From: Streptomyces sp. NBC_00390
GTDB lineage: Bacteria; Actinomycetota; Actinomycetes; Streptomycetales; Streptomycetaceae
NCBI RefSeq assembly: GCF_036057275.1
Contig: NZ_CP107945.1
Span: forward strand, 7,006,001 to 7,070,000
DNA length: 64,000 bases
Direction: 5' to 3'
Below the pieces are notes generated by a model. That model was not told where the DNA came from, made no database searches, and saw only the letters and a list, made by a program, of their open reading frames with translations. Below, piece after piece: positions 44,450 through 53,692 of this stretch; the stretch's first letter is position 1; the number at the start of each line of letters is the position of its first letter. A program made the position numbers and the translations under genes.

Positions 44450-45759
44450 CTGCCCTGCCCGCGTGGTACTCCGCCGACAGCGCCGAGGACCTCTCGCTCG
44501 ACCCTGTCGAGCAGGCCATCCGCGACATCGCCGCCGGCCGGCCCGTGGTGGTCGTCGACGACGAGGACCGCGAGAACGAGGGCGACCTCGTCATCGCCGC
44601 GGAGAAGGCGACCCCCGAGGTCATCGCCTTCATGATGAGCGAATGCCGCGGTCTGATCTGTGCGCCCATGGAGGGCGACGAGCTGGACCGGCTCGAGCTC
44701 CCGCAGATGGTCGAGCGCAACACCGAGTCCATGCAGACGGCCTTCACCGTCTCGGTCGACGCGGGCCCGGCCCACGGCGTGACCACCGGAATCTCCGCCG
44801 CCGACCGCGCCACGACACTGCGGCTGCTCGCCGACGGGAAGTCCGAGGCGACCGACTTCGTACGCCCCGGCCACATCTTCCCGCTGCGCGCGAAGCCCGG
44901 CGGCGTACTGGTCCGCAACGGCCACACCGAGGCCGCGGTCGACCTGGCCCGCCTGGCCGGGCTGCGCCCCGCAGGCGCCATCGTGGAGATCGCCGGCGAG
45001 GACGGCGTCATGCTGCGCCTGCCCGAACTGGTGCCCTTCGCCCGCAAGCACGGCCTGACGATCATCTCCATCGAGGACCTGATCGCCTACCGGCGCAGCT
45101 CCGAGCCGACGGTGAAGCGTGAGGCGGAGGTGAACCTGCCCACCTCCTTCGGCCGGTTCACCGCCTACGGCTACCGCTCCACCACCGACGGCATCGAGCA
45201 TGTCGCGCTCGTCCACGGCGACATCGGCGACGGCGAGGACCTGCTGGTGCGCGTCCACTCCGAGTGCCTGACCGGCGACATCTTCCACTCGCTGCGCTGC
45301 GACTGCGGCCCCCAGCTGCAGGCCTCCATGCAGCACATCACCGAGGCCGGACGGGGAATCGTCGTCTATCTGCGCGGCCATGAGGGACGCGGCATCGGAC
45401 TGATGTCCAAGCTGCGCGCATACGAACTCCAGGAGCGCGGCCGCGACACCCTGGACGCCAATCTCGAGCTCGGCCTGCCCGCCGACGCACGCGACTACGC
45501 GGCGGGCGCGCAGATTCTCGATGACCTCGGCGTGCGCAGCGTCCGGCTGATGACGAACAACCCCGACAAGGTCTCCGCGCTCGTGCGGTTCGGCATCACC
45601 GTCCTCGGCCGTGAACCGATGGCCGTCCAGGCGGGCGAGCACAACCTCCGGTATCTGCGTACCAAGCGCGACCGGATGGGACACGACCTGCCCTGGCTCG
45701 ACTCCCCTTCGCTCCGCCGGGAGGACCCCCACGCAGCGTCGACCTGCGGCAACCAGTAA
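44446..45759 (+). CDS. ribBA: Bifunctional DHBP synthase / GTP cyclohydrolase II
   Basis: 437 aa from ATG 44446. The N-terminal domain (about 20-225) makes 3,4-dihydroxy-2-butanone 4-phosphate: VVVVDDEDRENEGDLVIAAE, and HGVTTGISAADRATT with the catalytic residues. The C-terminal domain (about 230-420) opens GTP. It has zinc cysteines in ECLTGDIFHSLRCDCG and the motif VYLRGHEGRGIGLMSK. Both active sites look intact. Confidence 0.96.
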   Translation: MTALPAWYSADSAEDLSLDPVEQAIRDIAAGRPVVVVDDEDRENEGDLVIAAEKATPEVIAFMMSECRGLICAPMEGDELDRLELPQMVERNTESMQTAFTVSVDAGPAHGVTTGISAADRATTLRLLADGKSEATDFVRPGHIFPLRAKPGGVLVRNGHTEAAVDLARLAGLRPAGAIVEIAGEDGVMLRLPELVPFARKHGLTIISIEDLIAYRRSSEPTVKREAEVNLPTSFGRFTAYGYRSTTDGIEHVALVHGDIGDGEDLLVRVHSECLTGDIFHSLRCDCGPQLQASMQHITEAGRGIVVYLRGHEGRGIGLMSKLRAYELQERGRDTLDANLELGLPADARDYAAGAQILDDLGVRSVRLMTNNPDKVSALVRFGITVLGREPMAVQAGEHNLRYLRTKRDRMGHDLPWLDSPSLRREDPHAASTCGNQ

Positions 45760-45821
45760 TCCAGCAATCAGTAAGTCAGCAATTCAGCAAGCTGCACGTC
45801 AGCAAGCGGCTAGGGAGAAAA

Positions 45822-46307
45822 ATGAGCGGCAAGGGTGCACCCGAACTGTCCGTACGCAACTGCGGCGACCTGCGGGTGGCGGTGATCGCGGCCCAGTGGC
45901 ACGAGAAGGTCATGGACGGCCTCGTCGACGGCGCCCTGCGCGCACTGCACGAGCTCGGCATCGACGAGCCGACGCTGCTGCGCGTCCCCGGCAGCTTCGA
46001 GCTCCCCGTGGTGGCCAAGGTGCTGGCCGGCCGCGGCTACGACGCCATCGTCGCGCTCGGCGTCGTCATCCGCGGCGGCACACCGCACTTCGACTATGTG
46101 TGCCAGGGCGTCACCCAGGGCCTGACCCAGGTCAGCATCGACACCGGCGTCCCCATCGGCTTCGGTGTACTCACCTGCGACACCGAGGAGCAGGCCCTGG
46201 ACCGCGCCGGAATCGAGGGCTCGAACGAGGACAAGGGCCATGAGGCGGTCACCGCCGCCGTCGCCACCGCGGCCACGCTGCGTTCAGTATCTGAACCCTG
46301 GCGCTGA
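45822..46307 (+). CDS. ribH: 6,7-dimethyl-8-ribityllumazine synthase
   Basis: 161 aa; GGGAGA precedes the ATG. It condenses the pyrimidine and butanone-phosphate intermediates to lumazine, forming icosahedral or pentameric assemblies. Typical motifs are VAVIAAQWHEKVMDGLVDGA, VPGSFELPVVAKVLA and ALGVVIRGGTPHFDYV. It closes the riboflavin set and is followed by hisE 33 bp later. Confidence 0.97.
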   Translation: MSGKGAPELSVRNCGDLRVAVIAAQWHEKVMDGLVDGALRALHELGIDEPTLLRVPGSFELPVVAKVLAGRGYDAIVALGVVIRGGTPHFDYVCQGVTQGLTQVSIDTGVPIGFGVLTCDTEEQALDRAGIEGSNEDKGHEAVTAAVATAATLRSVSEPWR

Positions 46308-46340
46308 GCAGAAGCCACTTCCGCGTAGGGTGGGACCACC

Positions 46341-46613
46341 ATGTCCAAGAAGACGTTCGAGGAGCTCTTCGCCGAGCTCCAGCAGAAGGCCGCCACCGGC
46401 GATCCCGCCACCTCCCGTACCGCCGAACTGGTGGACAAGGGCGTCCATGCCATCGGCAAGAAGGTCGTCGAGGAGGCCGCCGAGGTATGGATGGCCGCCG
46501 AGTACGAGGGCAAGGAAGCCGCCGCCGAAGAGATCTCCCAGCTGCTCTACCACGTCCAGGTGATGATGGTCGCGCGCGGGATCTCCCTCGACGACGTCTA
46601 CGCCCACCTCTGA
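46341..46613 (+). CDS. hisE: Phosphoribosyl-ATP pyrophosphatase
   Basis: 90 aa MazG-like fold. Second step of histidine synthesis. Metal-binding acidic residues occur in KKVVEEAAEVWMAAEYEGKEAAAEEISQLLYH. It precedes hisG by 49 bp; the hisE-hisG pair after ribH is common in actinomycetes. Confidence 0.96.
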   Translation: MSKKTFEELFAELQQKAATGDPATSRTAELVDKGVHAIGKKVVEEAAEVWMAAEYEGKEAAAEEISQLLYHVQVMMVARGISLDDVYAHL

Positions 46614-46662
46614 GTCCAGCCCCGCTCCGCACGTACACACGCGAACAAAGGAAGCCTGTCTC

Positions 46663-47511
46663 ATGCTGCGCATCGCCGTCCCCAACAAGGGTTCACTGTC
46701 CGGACCTGCGTCGGCGATGCTCCATGAGGCCGGTTACCAGCAGCGCAAGGAGTCGAAAGAGCTCGTGCTCGTCGACCCGGTGAACGAGGTCGAGTTCTTC
46801 TACCTGCGCCCACGCGACATCGCGATCTACGTGAGCTCCGGACGGCTCGACATCGGCATCACCGGCCGCGATCTGCTGCTCGACTCCGGTGCCAACGCCG
46901 AGGAGATCCTCGAGCTCGGCTTCGCGCGCTCCACCTTCCGCTACGCCACCAAGCCCGGCACCGCCAAGGGCGTAGAGGACTTCGACGGCATGACGATCGC
47001 CACCTCCTACGAGGGCATCGTCGCCAAGCACCTCGCCGACAACGGCATCGACGCCTCGGTCGTCCACCTCGACGGCGCCGTCGAGACCTCCATCGACCTC
47101 GGCGTCGCCCAGGTCATCGCCGATGTCGTCGAGACCGGCACCAGCCTGCGCAACGCGGGTCTCGAGGTCATCGGCGAGCCGATCCTCGACTCCCAGGCCG
47201 TCGTCATCCGGCGCACGGGCGCGAACGGCGAGGACCCCAAGGTGCAGCAGTTCCTGCGCCGCCTCCAGGGAGTCCTGGTCGCCCGCAGCTACGTGATGAT
47301 GGACTACGACTGCCGGGTCGAGCACCTGGAGCAGGCGGTGGCCCTCACCCCGGGCCTCGAGTCCCCGACGATCTCCCCGCTGCACCACGAGGGCTGGGTC
47401 GCGGTCCGCTCCATGGTGGCGGCCAAGGAAGCCCAGCGCATCATGGACGATCTGTACGACCTCGGCGCCCGCGCCATCCTGACCACGGCCATCCACGCGT
47501 GCCGGCTCTGA
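46663..47511 (+). CDS. hisG: ATP phosphoribosyltransferase, long form
   Basis: 282 aa. First, committed step of histidine synthesis. LRIAVPNKGSLSGPA at the N-terminus and the PRPP-binding GVAQVIADVVETGTSLRNAGL (about 145-165) fit the family. A C-terminal ACT-like domain (about 205-282) makes this the long form, which is inhibited by histidine and does not need HisZ. Confidence 0.97.
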   Translation: MLRIAVPNKGSLSGPASAMLHEAGYQQRKESKELVLVDPVNEVEFFYLRPRDIAIYVSSGRLDIGITGRDLLLDSGANAEEILELGFARSTFRYATKPGTAKGVEDFDGMTIATSYEGIVAKHLADNGIDASVVHLDGAVETSIDLGVAQVIADVVETGTSLRNAGLEVIGEPILDSQAVVIRRTGANGEDPKVQQFLRRLQGVLVARSYVMMDYDCRVEHLEQAVALTPGLESPTISPLHHEGWVAVRSMVAAKEAQRIMDDLYDLGARAILTTAIHACRL

Positions 47512-47527
47512 AGGACACTCGACCCGC

Positions 47528-47986
47528 ATGTCTGCTCAAGCACCCCGACTCCCCGCGCTCCCGGTCACGTTCAGGCCGACCCGGACCCGGATCGTCCTGC
47601 TGACCGTGGGCTCGGCGATGTGCGCCGTCCTCATCTCGGTGACTCTGCTGCTCGACAGGCTCAGTGCGCCCGAACGGGTGAGCTTCATCTTCACCGCGCT
47701 GCTGTTCTTCGGCGTGCTGGCACTGCTGAGCCGGCCCAAGGTCGTCGCCGACGAGGACGGTGTCACCGTCGTCAACCTGACGCGGACGCGCCGCCTCGCG
47801 TGGCCGGAGATCCTCCGCGTCAATCTGCGCCCGGGCGACCCCTGGGTGTTCCTCGATCTCAGCGACGGCACCAGCCTGCCCGTGCTCGGCATTCAGCCGG
47901 GCATCGCCAAGGCACATGCCATCAGCGACGCCCGCGCGCTGCGCGCCCTCGCCGAGACCCACGGCACCCGACCGGACGAGGTCTAG
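47528..47986 (+). CDS. Membrane protein with bacterial PH domain
   Basis: 152 aa. Two membrane spans (IVLLTVGSAMCAVLISVTLLL and VSFIFTALLFFGVLALLS) are followed by a PH-like domain (VVADEDGVTVVNLTRTRRLAWPEILRVNLRPG). It is 16 bp after hisG on the same strand and probably part of that operon. Function unknown; such proteins are often small anchors with no known partner. Confidence 0.85.
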   Translation: MSAQAPRLPALPVTFRPTRTRIVLLTVGSAMCAVLISVTLLLDRLSAPERVSFIFTALLFFGVLALLSRPKVVADEDGVTVVNLTRTRRLAWPEILRVNLRPGDPWVFLDLSDGTSLPVLGIQPGIAKAHAISDARALRALAETHGTRPDEV

Positions 47987-48171
47987 GTCACCTCCTCTGC
48001 CCCACCCGGCCGAAGCCCTATTACTCTGGTGGCGGCGGCGCCGAGTGCGCCGCCGCCCCCCGGCCACGCGGCCCCGGCCGTGGGGCACCTGCAAACCGAG
48101 GAGTGACTGACTCCGGCAATGGACGGATCGTCCGGTAGTACCTGCGCCGCCCCCTCCCAGGAGGCGGCGGC

Positions 48172-49512
48172 ATGATCGTTCCCCTACTGCTGCTCGCCGC
48201 AGCGTTCCTGCTGATCCTCGCCAACGGCTTCTTCGTGGCAGCCGAGTTCGGCCTGGTCACGGTGGAACGCCCCGAGGCCGAGCGTGCAGCGGCCGAAGGC
48301 GACCGGCGCGCCGGTCGCGTGGTCACCGCGCTGAAGGAGCTGTCCTTCCAGCTCTCCGGCACCCAGCTCGGCATCACCATCACCTCACTCGTGGTCGGCA
48401 TGCTCGCCGAGCCCGCGCTCGCCCAGCTGCTGGACGGGCCGCTGACCGCCACCGGGCTGCCCGAGGGAGCCGTGTCCGGGGTGGCGGTGATCATCGGCAT
48501 GCTGCTCGCCTCCGCCGTCCAGATGGTGATCGGGGAGCTCGTCCCCAAGAACTGGGCGGTGTCCCGGCCGTTGCAGGTCGCGCGCTTCGTCGCCGGCCCG
48601 CAGCACCGTTTCTCCACCCTCTTCCGCCCGGTCATCACCCTGCTCAACGCCACCGCCAACCGCCTCGTACGGATGTTCGGCGTCGAGCCCGCCGAGGAGC
48701 TGGCCTCCGCCCGTACCCCGGGCGAGCTGGTGGCACTGGCCCGCCACTCGGCGCGCGCGGGAACCCTGGAACAGGACACTGCGGACCTCTTCGTGCGCAC
48801 CCTGTCGCTGGGCCATCTCACCGCCCAGCATGTGATGACCCCGCGGGTGAAGGTGAGCGCCCTGCAGTCCGACGCCACCGCCGCCGATGTCCTCAACCTG
48901 ACCAGGGCCACCGGCCTTTCGCGCTTCCCGGTCTACCGGGAGCGCATCGACGAGATCGTCGGCATGCTGCACCTCAAGGACGCACTCGCGGTGCCCGTGG
49001 CCGAACGGCTGCGCACCCGCGTCGACCGGATCGCGGTCCCGCCGCTGTTGGTGCCCGAGACCCTGCCGGTGCAGCAGCTGCTGGAGCGGCTGCGCAGCGA
49101 ACAGCCCATAGCCGTCGTCGTCGACGAGTACGGCGGCACCGCCGGCGTGGTCACCCTCGAGGACATCGTCGAGGAGCTCGTCGGCGAGGTCCGCGACGAG
49201 CACGACGCCGAGACGGACGCACGGCCGGAACTGGCACCGGTCGCCCCGGAGGACGGCAGGCCCGCCTGGGAGGCCGACGGCAGCTGCCGGGTGCTCACCC
49301 TGCGCCGGATAGGACTTGAGGTGCCCGACGGTCCCTACGAGACCGTGGCCGGCCTCGTGGCCGATCTGCTGGGCCGTATCCCCGCCCCCGGCGACCGGGC
49401 CGAACTCCCCGGCTGGCGGCTCTCGGTCCGCCAGGTGGAGCGCTACCGCGCAGAGCGGGTGCGGCTGGTGCGCACCGCGGATGTGCCGGTCATGACGGAG
49501 GCCGTGCGATGA
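48172..49512 (+). CDS. CNNM/HlyC-CorC-type membrane protein, full length
   Basis: 446 aa. The N-terminal DUF21 domain (about 1-190) contains four hydrophobic segments (LLLLAAAFLLILANGFFVAAEFGL onward). A CBS pair (about 215-340) has VMTPRVKVSALQSD, LSRFPVYRERIDEIVGMLHLKDAL and IAVVVDEYGGTAGVVTLEDIVEELVGEV. A CorC/HlyC C-terminal domain follows. The family is linked to Mg or Co transport, and some members act in resistance to metal or membrane stress. The next gene is a paralog starting 4 bp before this stop. Confidence 0.9.
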   Translation: MIVPLLLLAAAFLLILANGFFVAAEFGLVTVERPEAERAAAEGDRRAGRVVTALKELSFQLSGTQLGITITSLVVGMLAEPALAQLLDGPLTATGLPEGAVSGVAVIIGMLLASAVQMVIGELVPKNWAVSRPLQVARFVAGPQHRFSTLFRPVITLLNATANRLVRMFGVEPAEELASARTPGELVALARHSARAGTLEQDTADLFVRTLSLGHLTAQHVMTPRVKVSALQSDATAADVLNLTRATGLSRFPVYRERIDEIVGMLHLKDALAVPVAERLRTRVDRIAVPPLLVPETLPVQQLLERLRSEQPIAVVVDEYGGTAGVVTLEDIVEELVGEVRDEHDAETDARPELAPVAPEDGRPAWEADGSCRVLTLRRIGLEVPDGPYETVAGLVADLLGRIPAPGDRAELPGWRLSVRQVERYRAERVRLVRTADVPVMTEAVR

Positions 49513-50594
49513 GCGTCCTGCAACTGCTGTTCGCCCTGCTGCTGGTGCTGGCGAATGGATTCTTCGTCGGCGCCGAGTTCGCTCTCGTGTCCGTACGCCG
49601 CAGCCAGATCGACCCGCTCGCCGCGGCAGGATCCGGACGGGCCCGCCAGGTACTGCACGGACTGGAGAACCTCCCGCAGATGATGGCGGCCGCCCAGTTC
49701 GGCATCACCATCTGCTCCCTGACCCTCGGCGCGGTGGCCGAGCCGACCGTCGCGCATCTGCTGGAGCCGGTCTTCCACGCCGCCCGTGTGCCGGAGGGAC
49801 TCGTTCATCCGCTCGGCTATGTCATCGCCCTGGCCGTGGTGGTCTTCCTTCATCTCGTCGTCGGCGAGATGCTGCCGAAGAACCTGGCGATGGCCGCACC
49901 GGAGAAGACCGCGCTGTGGCTCAGCCCGGGCCTCGTCGGCTTCGCCCGGCTGTGCCGCCCGGTCACCACGGCGCTCGGTGCCTGCGCCCGGCTGGTGCTG
50001 CGGGTCTTCGGCGTCGAGCCGAAGGACGAGGTGGAGGCGGTCTTCACCAGCGAGCAGCTCAACCGGCTTGTCGAGGACGCGGGCCAGGCGGGCCTCCTCG
50101 AGCCTGCCGAGCAGGAGCGCCTCGAGGACGCGCTCGAACTGGGCAGCCGCCCGGTGAGCGATGTGCTCATCGCCCGCTCGGCCCTCGTGACCGTGCCCCC
50201 CTCGGTCACGCCCCGGCAGATGGAGGAGCTGACGGTACGCACCGGCTACTCGCGCTTTCCGGTCTGCACCCAGGACGTGGCCGGGCCCTTCATGGGCTAT
50301 CTGCACGTCAAGGACGTGCTGGACCTGGAGGAGCGGGAACGGGCGGTGCCTCAGCACGTCTGGCGGCCGATGGCGACGCTCCGGGCCGAACTGCCCCTGG
50401 ACGACGCCCTCACCGTGATGCGCCGCGCGGCCACGCATCTCGCCCAGGTCTCCGACGCGTCGGGACGGGTGCTCGGCCTGGTGGCGCTGGAGGACGTACT
50501 GGAGATGCTGGTCGGTGAGGTCCGCGATCCGGCCCACCGGCTCACCGGGCCCAGGGCGCCGCGGACGGCACCGGACACGGCCCTCGTCAGCTGA
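49509..50594 (+). CDS. CNNM/HlyC-CorC-type membrane protein, short paralog
   Basis: 361 aa. Same layout as its neighbour up to the CBS pair (VLANGFFVGAEFALVSVRRSQID; YSRFPVCTQDVAGPFMGYLHVKDVL; LVALEDVLEMLVGEVRDP), but the CorC_HlyC C-terminal domain is missing. The upstream gene overlaps by 4 bp (ATGA), indicating translational coupling and a possible heteromeric pair. Arrays of two such genes are common in Streptomyces. The end is 15 bp from a convergent gene. Confidence 0.9.
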   Translation: MSVLQLLFALLLVLANGFFVGAEFALVSVRRSQIDPLAAAGSGRARQVLHGLENLPQMMAAAQFGITICSLTLGAVAEPTVAHLLEPVFHAARVPEGLVHPLGYVIALAVVVFLHLVVGEMLPKNLAMAAPEKTALWLSPGLVGFARLCRPVTTALGACARLVLRVFGVEPKDEVEAVFTSEQLNRLVEDAGQAGLLEPAEQERLEDALELGSRPVSDVLIARSALVTVPPSVTPRQMEELTVRTGYSRFPVCTQDVAGPFMGYLHVKDVLDLEERERAVPQHVWRPMATLRAELPLDDALTVMRRAATHLAQVSDASGRVLGLVALEDVLEMLVGEVRDPAHRLTGPRAPRTAPDTALVS

Positions 50595-50609
50595 CCTGCC
50601 GGGATCGGA

Positions 50610-52508
50610 TCAGCCGAGGGGAGGATCCTGCGGGCCGCGGCCCATCGGACCGCGGCCCGACAGGACCTCCCCGTACGCCTGCATCAGATCGGGCAGCCGC
50701 AGTGTCGAGAGGTCCTCGCGGTTCGGCGTCCCCGGATATGTGGACAGCCGCAGATCCCGGTACGCACAGCTCTTCTCGTACAGAGTGCGCAGGAAGCGGC
50801 CGTTGCCCAGCTCGTCGATCCAGCCCTGGTCGACGACATGGCCGCTGATGGACCGCAGCTCGTCGCGTGCCTCGTCGTCCCACATGTCGCCGTTCTCGGC
50901 CGCGAGCACCTCGCCGATCGCCGTGAGCTCCAGCGGACGGTACGAGGGGAAGTCGACCCGGGTGGTGAAGCGGGACGACAGACCGGGGTTGGCTGCCAGG
51001 AGGCGGTCCATCCCTTCGGGATAGCCGGCCAGTATGACGACCAGATGGTCACGGTTGTCCTCGGCCCGCTTGAGCAGCACCTGCAGGGCCTCGTCGCCGT
51101 ACGCGTCGCCCTTGCTGTAGCCGGAGTTGGACAGGCTGTACGCCTCGTCCACGAAGAGCACCCCGCCGAGCGCCGAGTCGATCAGCTCATTGGCCTTGAC
51201 CGCCGTCTGTCCGAGGAACTCGCCCACCAGATCGGCCCGTTGCGCCTCCACCAGATGGTCGCCGCCGAGCAGCCCGAGCGCGTAGAAGACCCGGCCCAGA
51301 ATCCTGGCCACGGTCGTCTTGCCGGTGCCGGACGGCCCCGAGAAGACGAAGTGGCGCTTGGGCGGTTGCACCGGCAGTCCTTGCCCGGCCCGCAGCCGGG
51401 CCATCTCCAGCTGCGCGGACAACGCCCTGACCTGCCGTTTCACCGGCTCCAGGCCCACCATGCGCTCCAGCTCGTCCAGCGCCTGTGCCAGCAGCACCGG
51501 GTCGGTGGGGCCGGCCGGGAACGGCGGGGGAGCGGCCTGGGAGGGAACGGCCGCCTTGTGCCGCAAGGCGTCGGGCGGCAGGGGCGGCGGCCCCACACCG
51601 GGCAGCTGGGAGAGCGCATCACCGCCGAGGCGCGGCTCGGCCGCGAGCGGTGTCTCGCTCTCGGCCTGGGCGTCCGCGGCATCCTGACCGACGCCGGCCA
51701 GCGTCACGGTGGCCAGGCCCGCCGACTCGTCGTACCCGTCGATCCCGTCGTAGTCGGTGATCGCCGCAAGCCGTGCGGAGGTGTCCATGAAAGCCGGGTC
51801 GATCTTGTGCACCGCCCGGTAGAGCGGCAGCGCGGCGGCGCTGCGGCCGGTGCCCTCGTGCGCCCGCGCCAGCCAGTACCGCAGCTCCTTGCGCTGAGGC
51901 TGTTCGCTGCGACAGCGCATCAGAGCGGCGGACAGCAGCGGCTCCGCCTGCCCGTACATCTCCAGTCGCACCCGCGCCATCCCGCCGAACAGGCCGGCCT
52001 CGATGCCCAGCAGCGGATCGTTGACCAGCGGCTCGGTGTGGCGCACCAGCTGCTCCCAGTCCTTGACCAGATAGGCCCGGCAGGCGTGCAGAAACCGCAC
52101 CTGAGGGTCCGTGTCCACCGGGGGCAGAGCGGCCAGCGCACGGTCCAGTTCGGCCACATGGCGGCCGTCGAGCCAGTGGGAGGCGTGGGCGAGCAGCAGA
52201 TCGCGCGGGCTCTCCAGCACTGGCTGGACCCACCAGCCCAGCCAGTACCAGGAGTTGAGGGTGCGGCGGTGACGGGCCCGCTGTTCCCCGAACCGTTCCC
52301 GGTTGCGGTACATGCGCAGCAGCGCGGTGGTGGTGTCGACGCGCAGCGCATGCAGCCCGAGCCAGGCGTCGGCCATCCCGGGGTCCAGTCGTACGGCCGT
52401 ACGGAATTCTTCCTCGGCCTGCGGGTACGCGCCCATGGTGCAGGCGTCCACGCCGCGCACCCAGGCAATGTCGGCCGGTGACTGCACGCCCTGCGTGCCG
52501 ACGTTCAT
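50610..52508 (-). CDS. EccA/CbxX-type AAA+ ATPase with TPR-like N-terminus
   Basis: 632 aa from ATG 52508. The first 290 residues form TPR-like helical repeats (YPQAEEEFRTAVRLDPGMADAWLGLHALRVD and onward). A Pro-rich linker follows (about 300-350), then one AAA+ module (about 370-632). Walker A is FSGPSGTGKTTVAR; Walker B is GVLFVDEAYSL; the arginine region includes NPGLSSRFTTRVDFPSY. This layout resembles the EccA ATPases of type VII secretion, but no ESX genes are near. It could instead be a CbxX-like chaperone or remodelling enzyme. Confidence 0.85.
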   Translation of the reverse strand: MNVGTQGVQSPADIAWVRGVDACTMGAYPQAEEEFRTAVRLDPGMADAWLGLHALRVDTTTALLRMYRNRERFGEQRARHRRTLNSWYWLGWWVQPVLESPRDLLLAHASHWLDGRHVAELDRALAALPPVDTDPQVRFLHACRAYLVKDWEQLVRHTEPLVNDPLLGIEAGLFGGMARVRLEMYGQAEPLLSAALMRCRSEQPQRKELRYWLARAHEGTGRSAAALPLYRAVHKIDPAFMDTSARLAAITDYDGIDGYDESAGLATVTLAGVGQDAADAQAESETPLAAEPRLGGDALSQLPGVGPPPLPPDALRHKAAVPSQAAPPPFPAGPTDPVLLAQALDELERMVGLEPVKRQVRALSAQLEMARLRAGQGLPVQPPKRHFVFSGPSGTGKTTVARILGRVFYALGLLGGDHLVEAQRADLVGEFLGQTAVKANELIDSALGGVLFVDEAYSLSNSGYSKGDAYGDEALQVLLKRAEDNRDHLVVILAGYPEGMDRLLAANPGLSSRFTTRVDFPSYRPLELTAIGEVLAAENGDMWDDEARDELRSISGHVVDQGWIDELGNGRFLRTLYEKSCAYRDLRLSTYPGTPNREDLSTLRLPDLMQAYGEVLSGRGPMGRGPQDPPLG

Positions 52509-52903
52509 AGGGTCCCCCCACTCCCCCCACAAGCCGTGCACCAGTGTTGTCACGCCTGGTGGCGCCCTTCGGCAGGGTGGGCAACCACCAAGCCACGGAC
52601 GGGAATTGACCCACCGGGGTGCATCGTACCCGGGCAGAGGGTGGCGATTAAGGGCGTCGCGAGGACCTGGCAACGGTGACCCAGGGTGAGCGAATGGGGT
52701 CTGCTGCGCTGCAAGGCGAAGGGGGGAGGGCAGAACGAAGCCCCCGATCACGGGGGAACAACCGGGGGCTTCGCGTCTGCGGCGGCTCCTAAAAGCCGCA
52801 CATTGAGAACGTAAGACCTGTAAGCCCCGTCGGTCAAGCAGAGTTGAGGCACTCTTGAGCCAGAATTCCGACCGATCGGTATGTCCAGGGATTTCCCATA
52901 ACT
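52509..52903. other. 395-bp region upstream of the AAA+ gene
   Basis: No protein gene is seen. It contains the nested hairpins at 52736-52799 and a perfect 10-bp palindrome ACCGATCGGT at 52871-52880, close to the end of the uridine-kinase-like gene. Confidence 0.5.
52736..52773. terminator. Hairpin with an alternative internal fold, between the kinase-like and AAA+ genes
   Basis: A perfect 11-bp stem (52736-52746 with 52763-52773, CGAAGCCCCCG/CGGGGGCTTCG). The left arm can instead pair with CGGGGG at 52751-52756 (6 bp, loop ATCA), so the two folds exclude each other. A second small hairpin follows at 52782-52799. It is probably the terminator of the minus-strand kinase-like gene. Confidence 0.55.
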
Positions 52904-53515
52904 CTACGTGATGACTCGGTTCGATCGCGGAGTCCCAGCAGGTCCGCGGCGCCACTCGTACCCCTCTCGGCACTCACGCACCACCGTGTCGGCGAACGGG
53001 CGCGAAGGGTCCGTCGAGAAATGGCGCGTCTCCGCCGCTGTCCACTCGTCCCAGAAATCGCTCAGTGCGGCGCCGTCCCGCGCCCTGCCGCGGGCCCAGG
53101 ACTCCTCGGCGCCCCGCTCCATCCACAGCAGCCACGCGAGATGGGGGCGCAGCGCCCGCCGGCCCGCCCCCACCCCCTCCACCAGGACGACCGGTGAGGC
53201 CTCGAGACGCCGTGCAGCTCCGAAGGTGCGCAGATTCCAGTCGTACGGGTGATACAGCGCGGCCTGGCCTGCTGACAGCGGTGTGATCACCTCGGCGAGC
53301 ATCCGGCCGGTCCACGCGAACAGCTCCTCGTGGGTGGCCAGATCGTCCAGATGCACCACCGGCGCCGGTTCGCCGCTGCCGACTGCCGCCGCGAGCCGCG
53401 TGGCGAAGGTGCTCTTGCCCGATCCGGCGTGGCCGTCCACCGCGATCAGCCGGACCGGCCCGCAGGACGGGGCGAGGGAGCGCAGCCGCGCGGCCTGCCG
53501 GTCGAGGTCGTCCAT
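52904..53515 (-). CDS. Uridine-kinase-like P-loop protein
   Basis: 203 aa. P-loop GHAGSGKST (28-36) is followed by VVHLDDLATHEELFAW and PYDWNLRTFGAARRLEASPVVLVEGVGAGRRAL, which resembles uridine/pantothenate kinase-like P-loop enzymes. The C-terminal acidic and Trp-rich region (LSDFWDEWTAAE) is typical of the Streptomyces uridine kinase-annotated family. The real substrate is not known. It is upstream of the AAA+ gene on the same strand. Confidence 0.85.
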   Translation of the reverse strand: MDDLDRQAARLRSLAPSCGPVRLIAVDGHAGSGKSTFATRLAAAVGSGEPAPVVHLDDLATHEELFAWTGRMLAEVITPLSAGQAALYHPYDWNLRTFGAARRLEASPVVLVEGVGAGRRALRPHLAWLLWMERGAEESWARGRARDGAALSDFWDEWTAAETRHFSTDPSRPFADTVVRECREGYEWRRGPAGTPRSNRVIT

Positions 53516-53692
53516 GGCGACACCCTACGAGGGCGCCGCGTCCTGCCGCAGGTCACTCCCCTGCGCCCTGTGTGAGGCCGCCAGTGGACAAGACCAATAT
53601 TGGTGGCGCGACGCGGCGTGGAAGAGCTGGCAGAAGTCCCTGGGGGGCAGGGATAGTTGCCCCCACTGCCGCGCATCTGACTTGGGGGCCCC

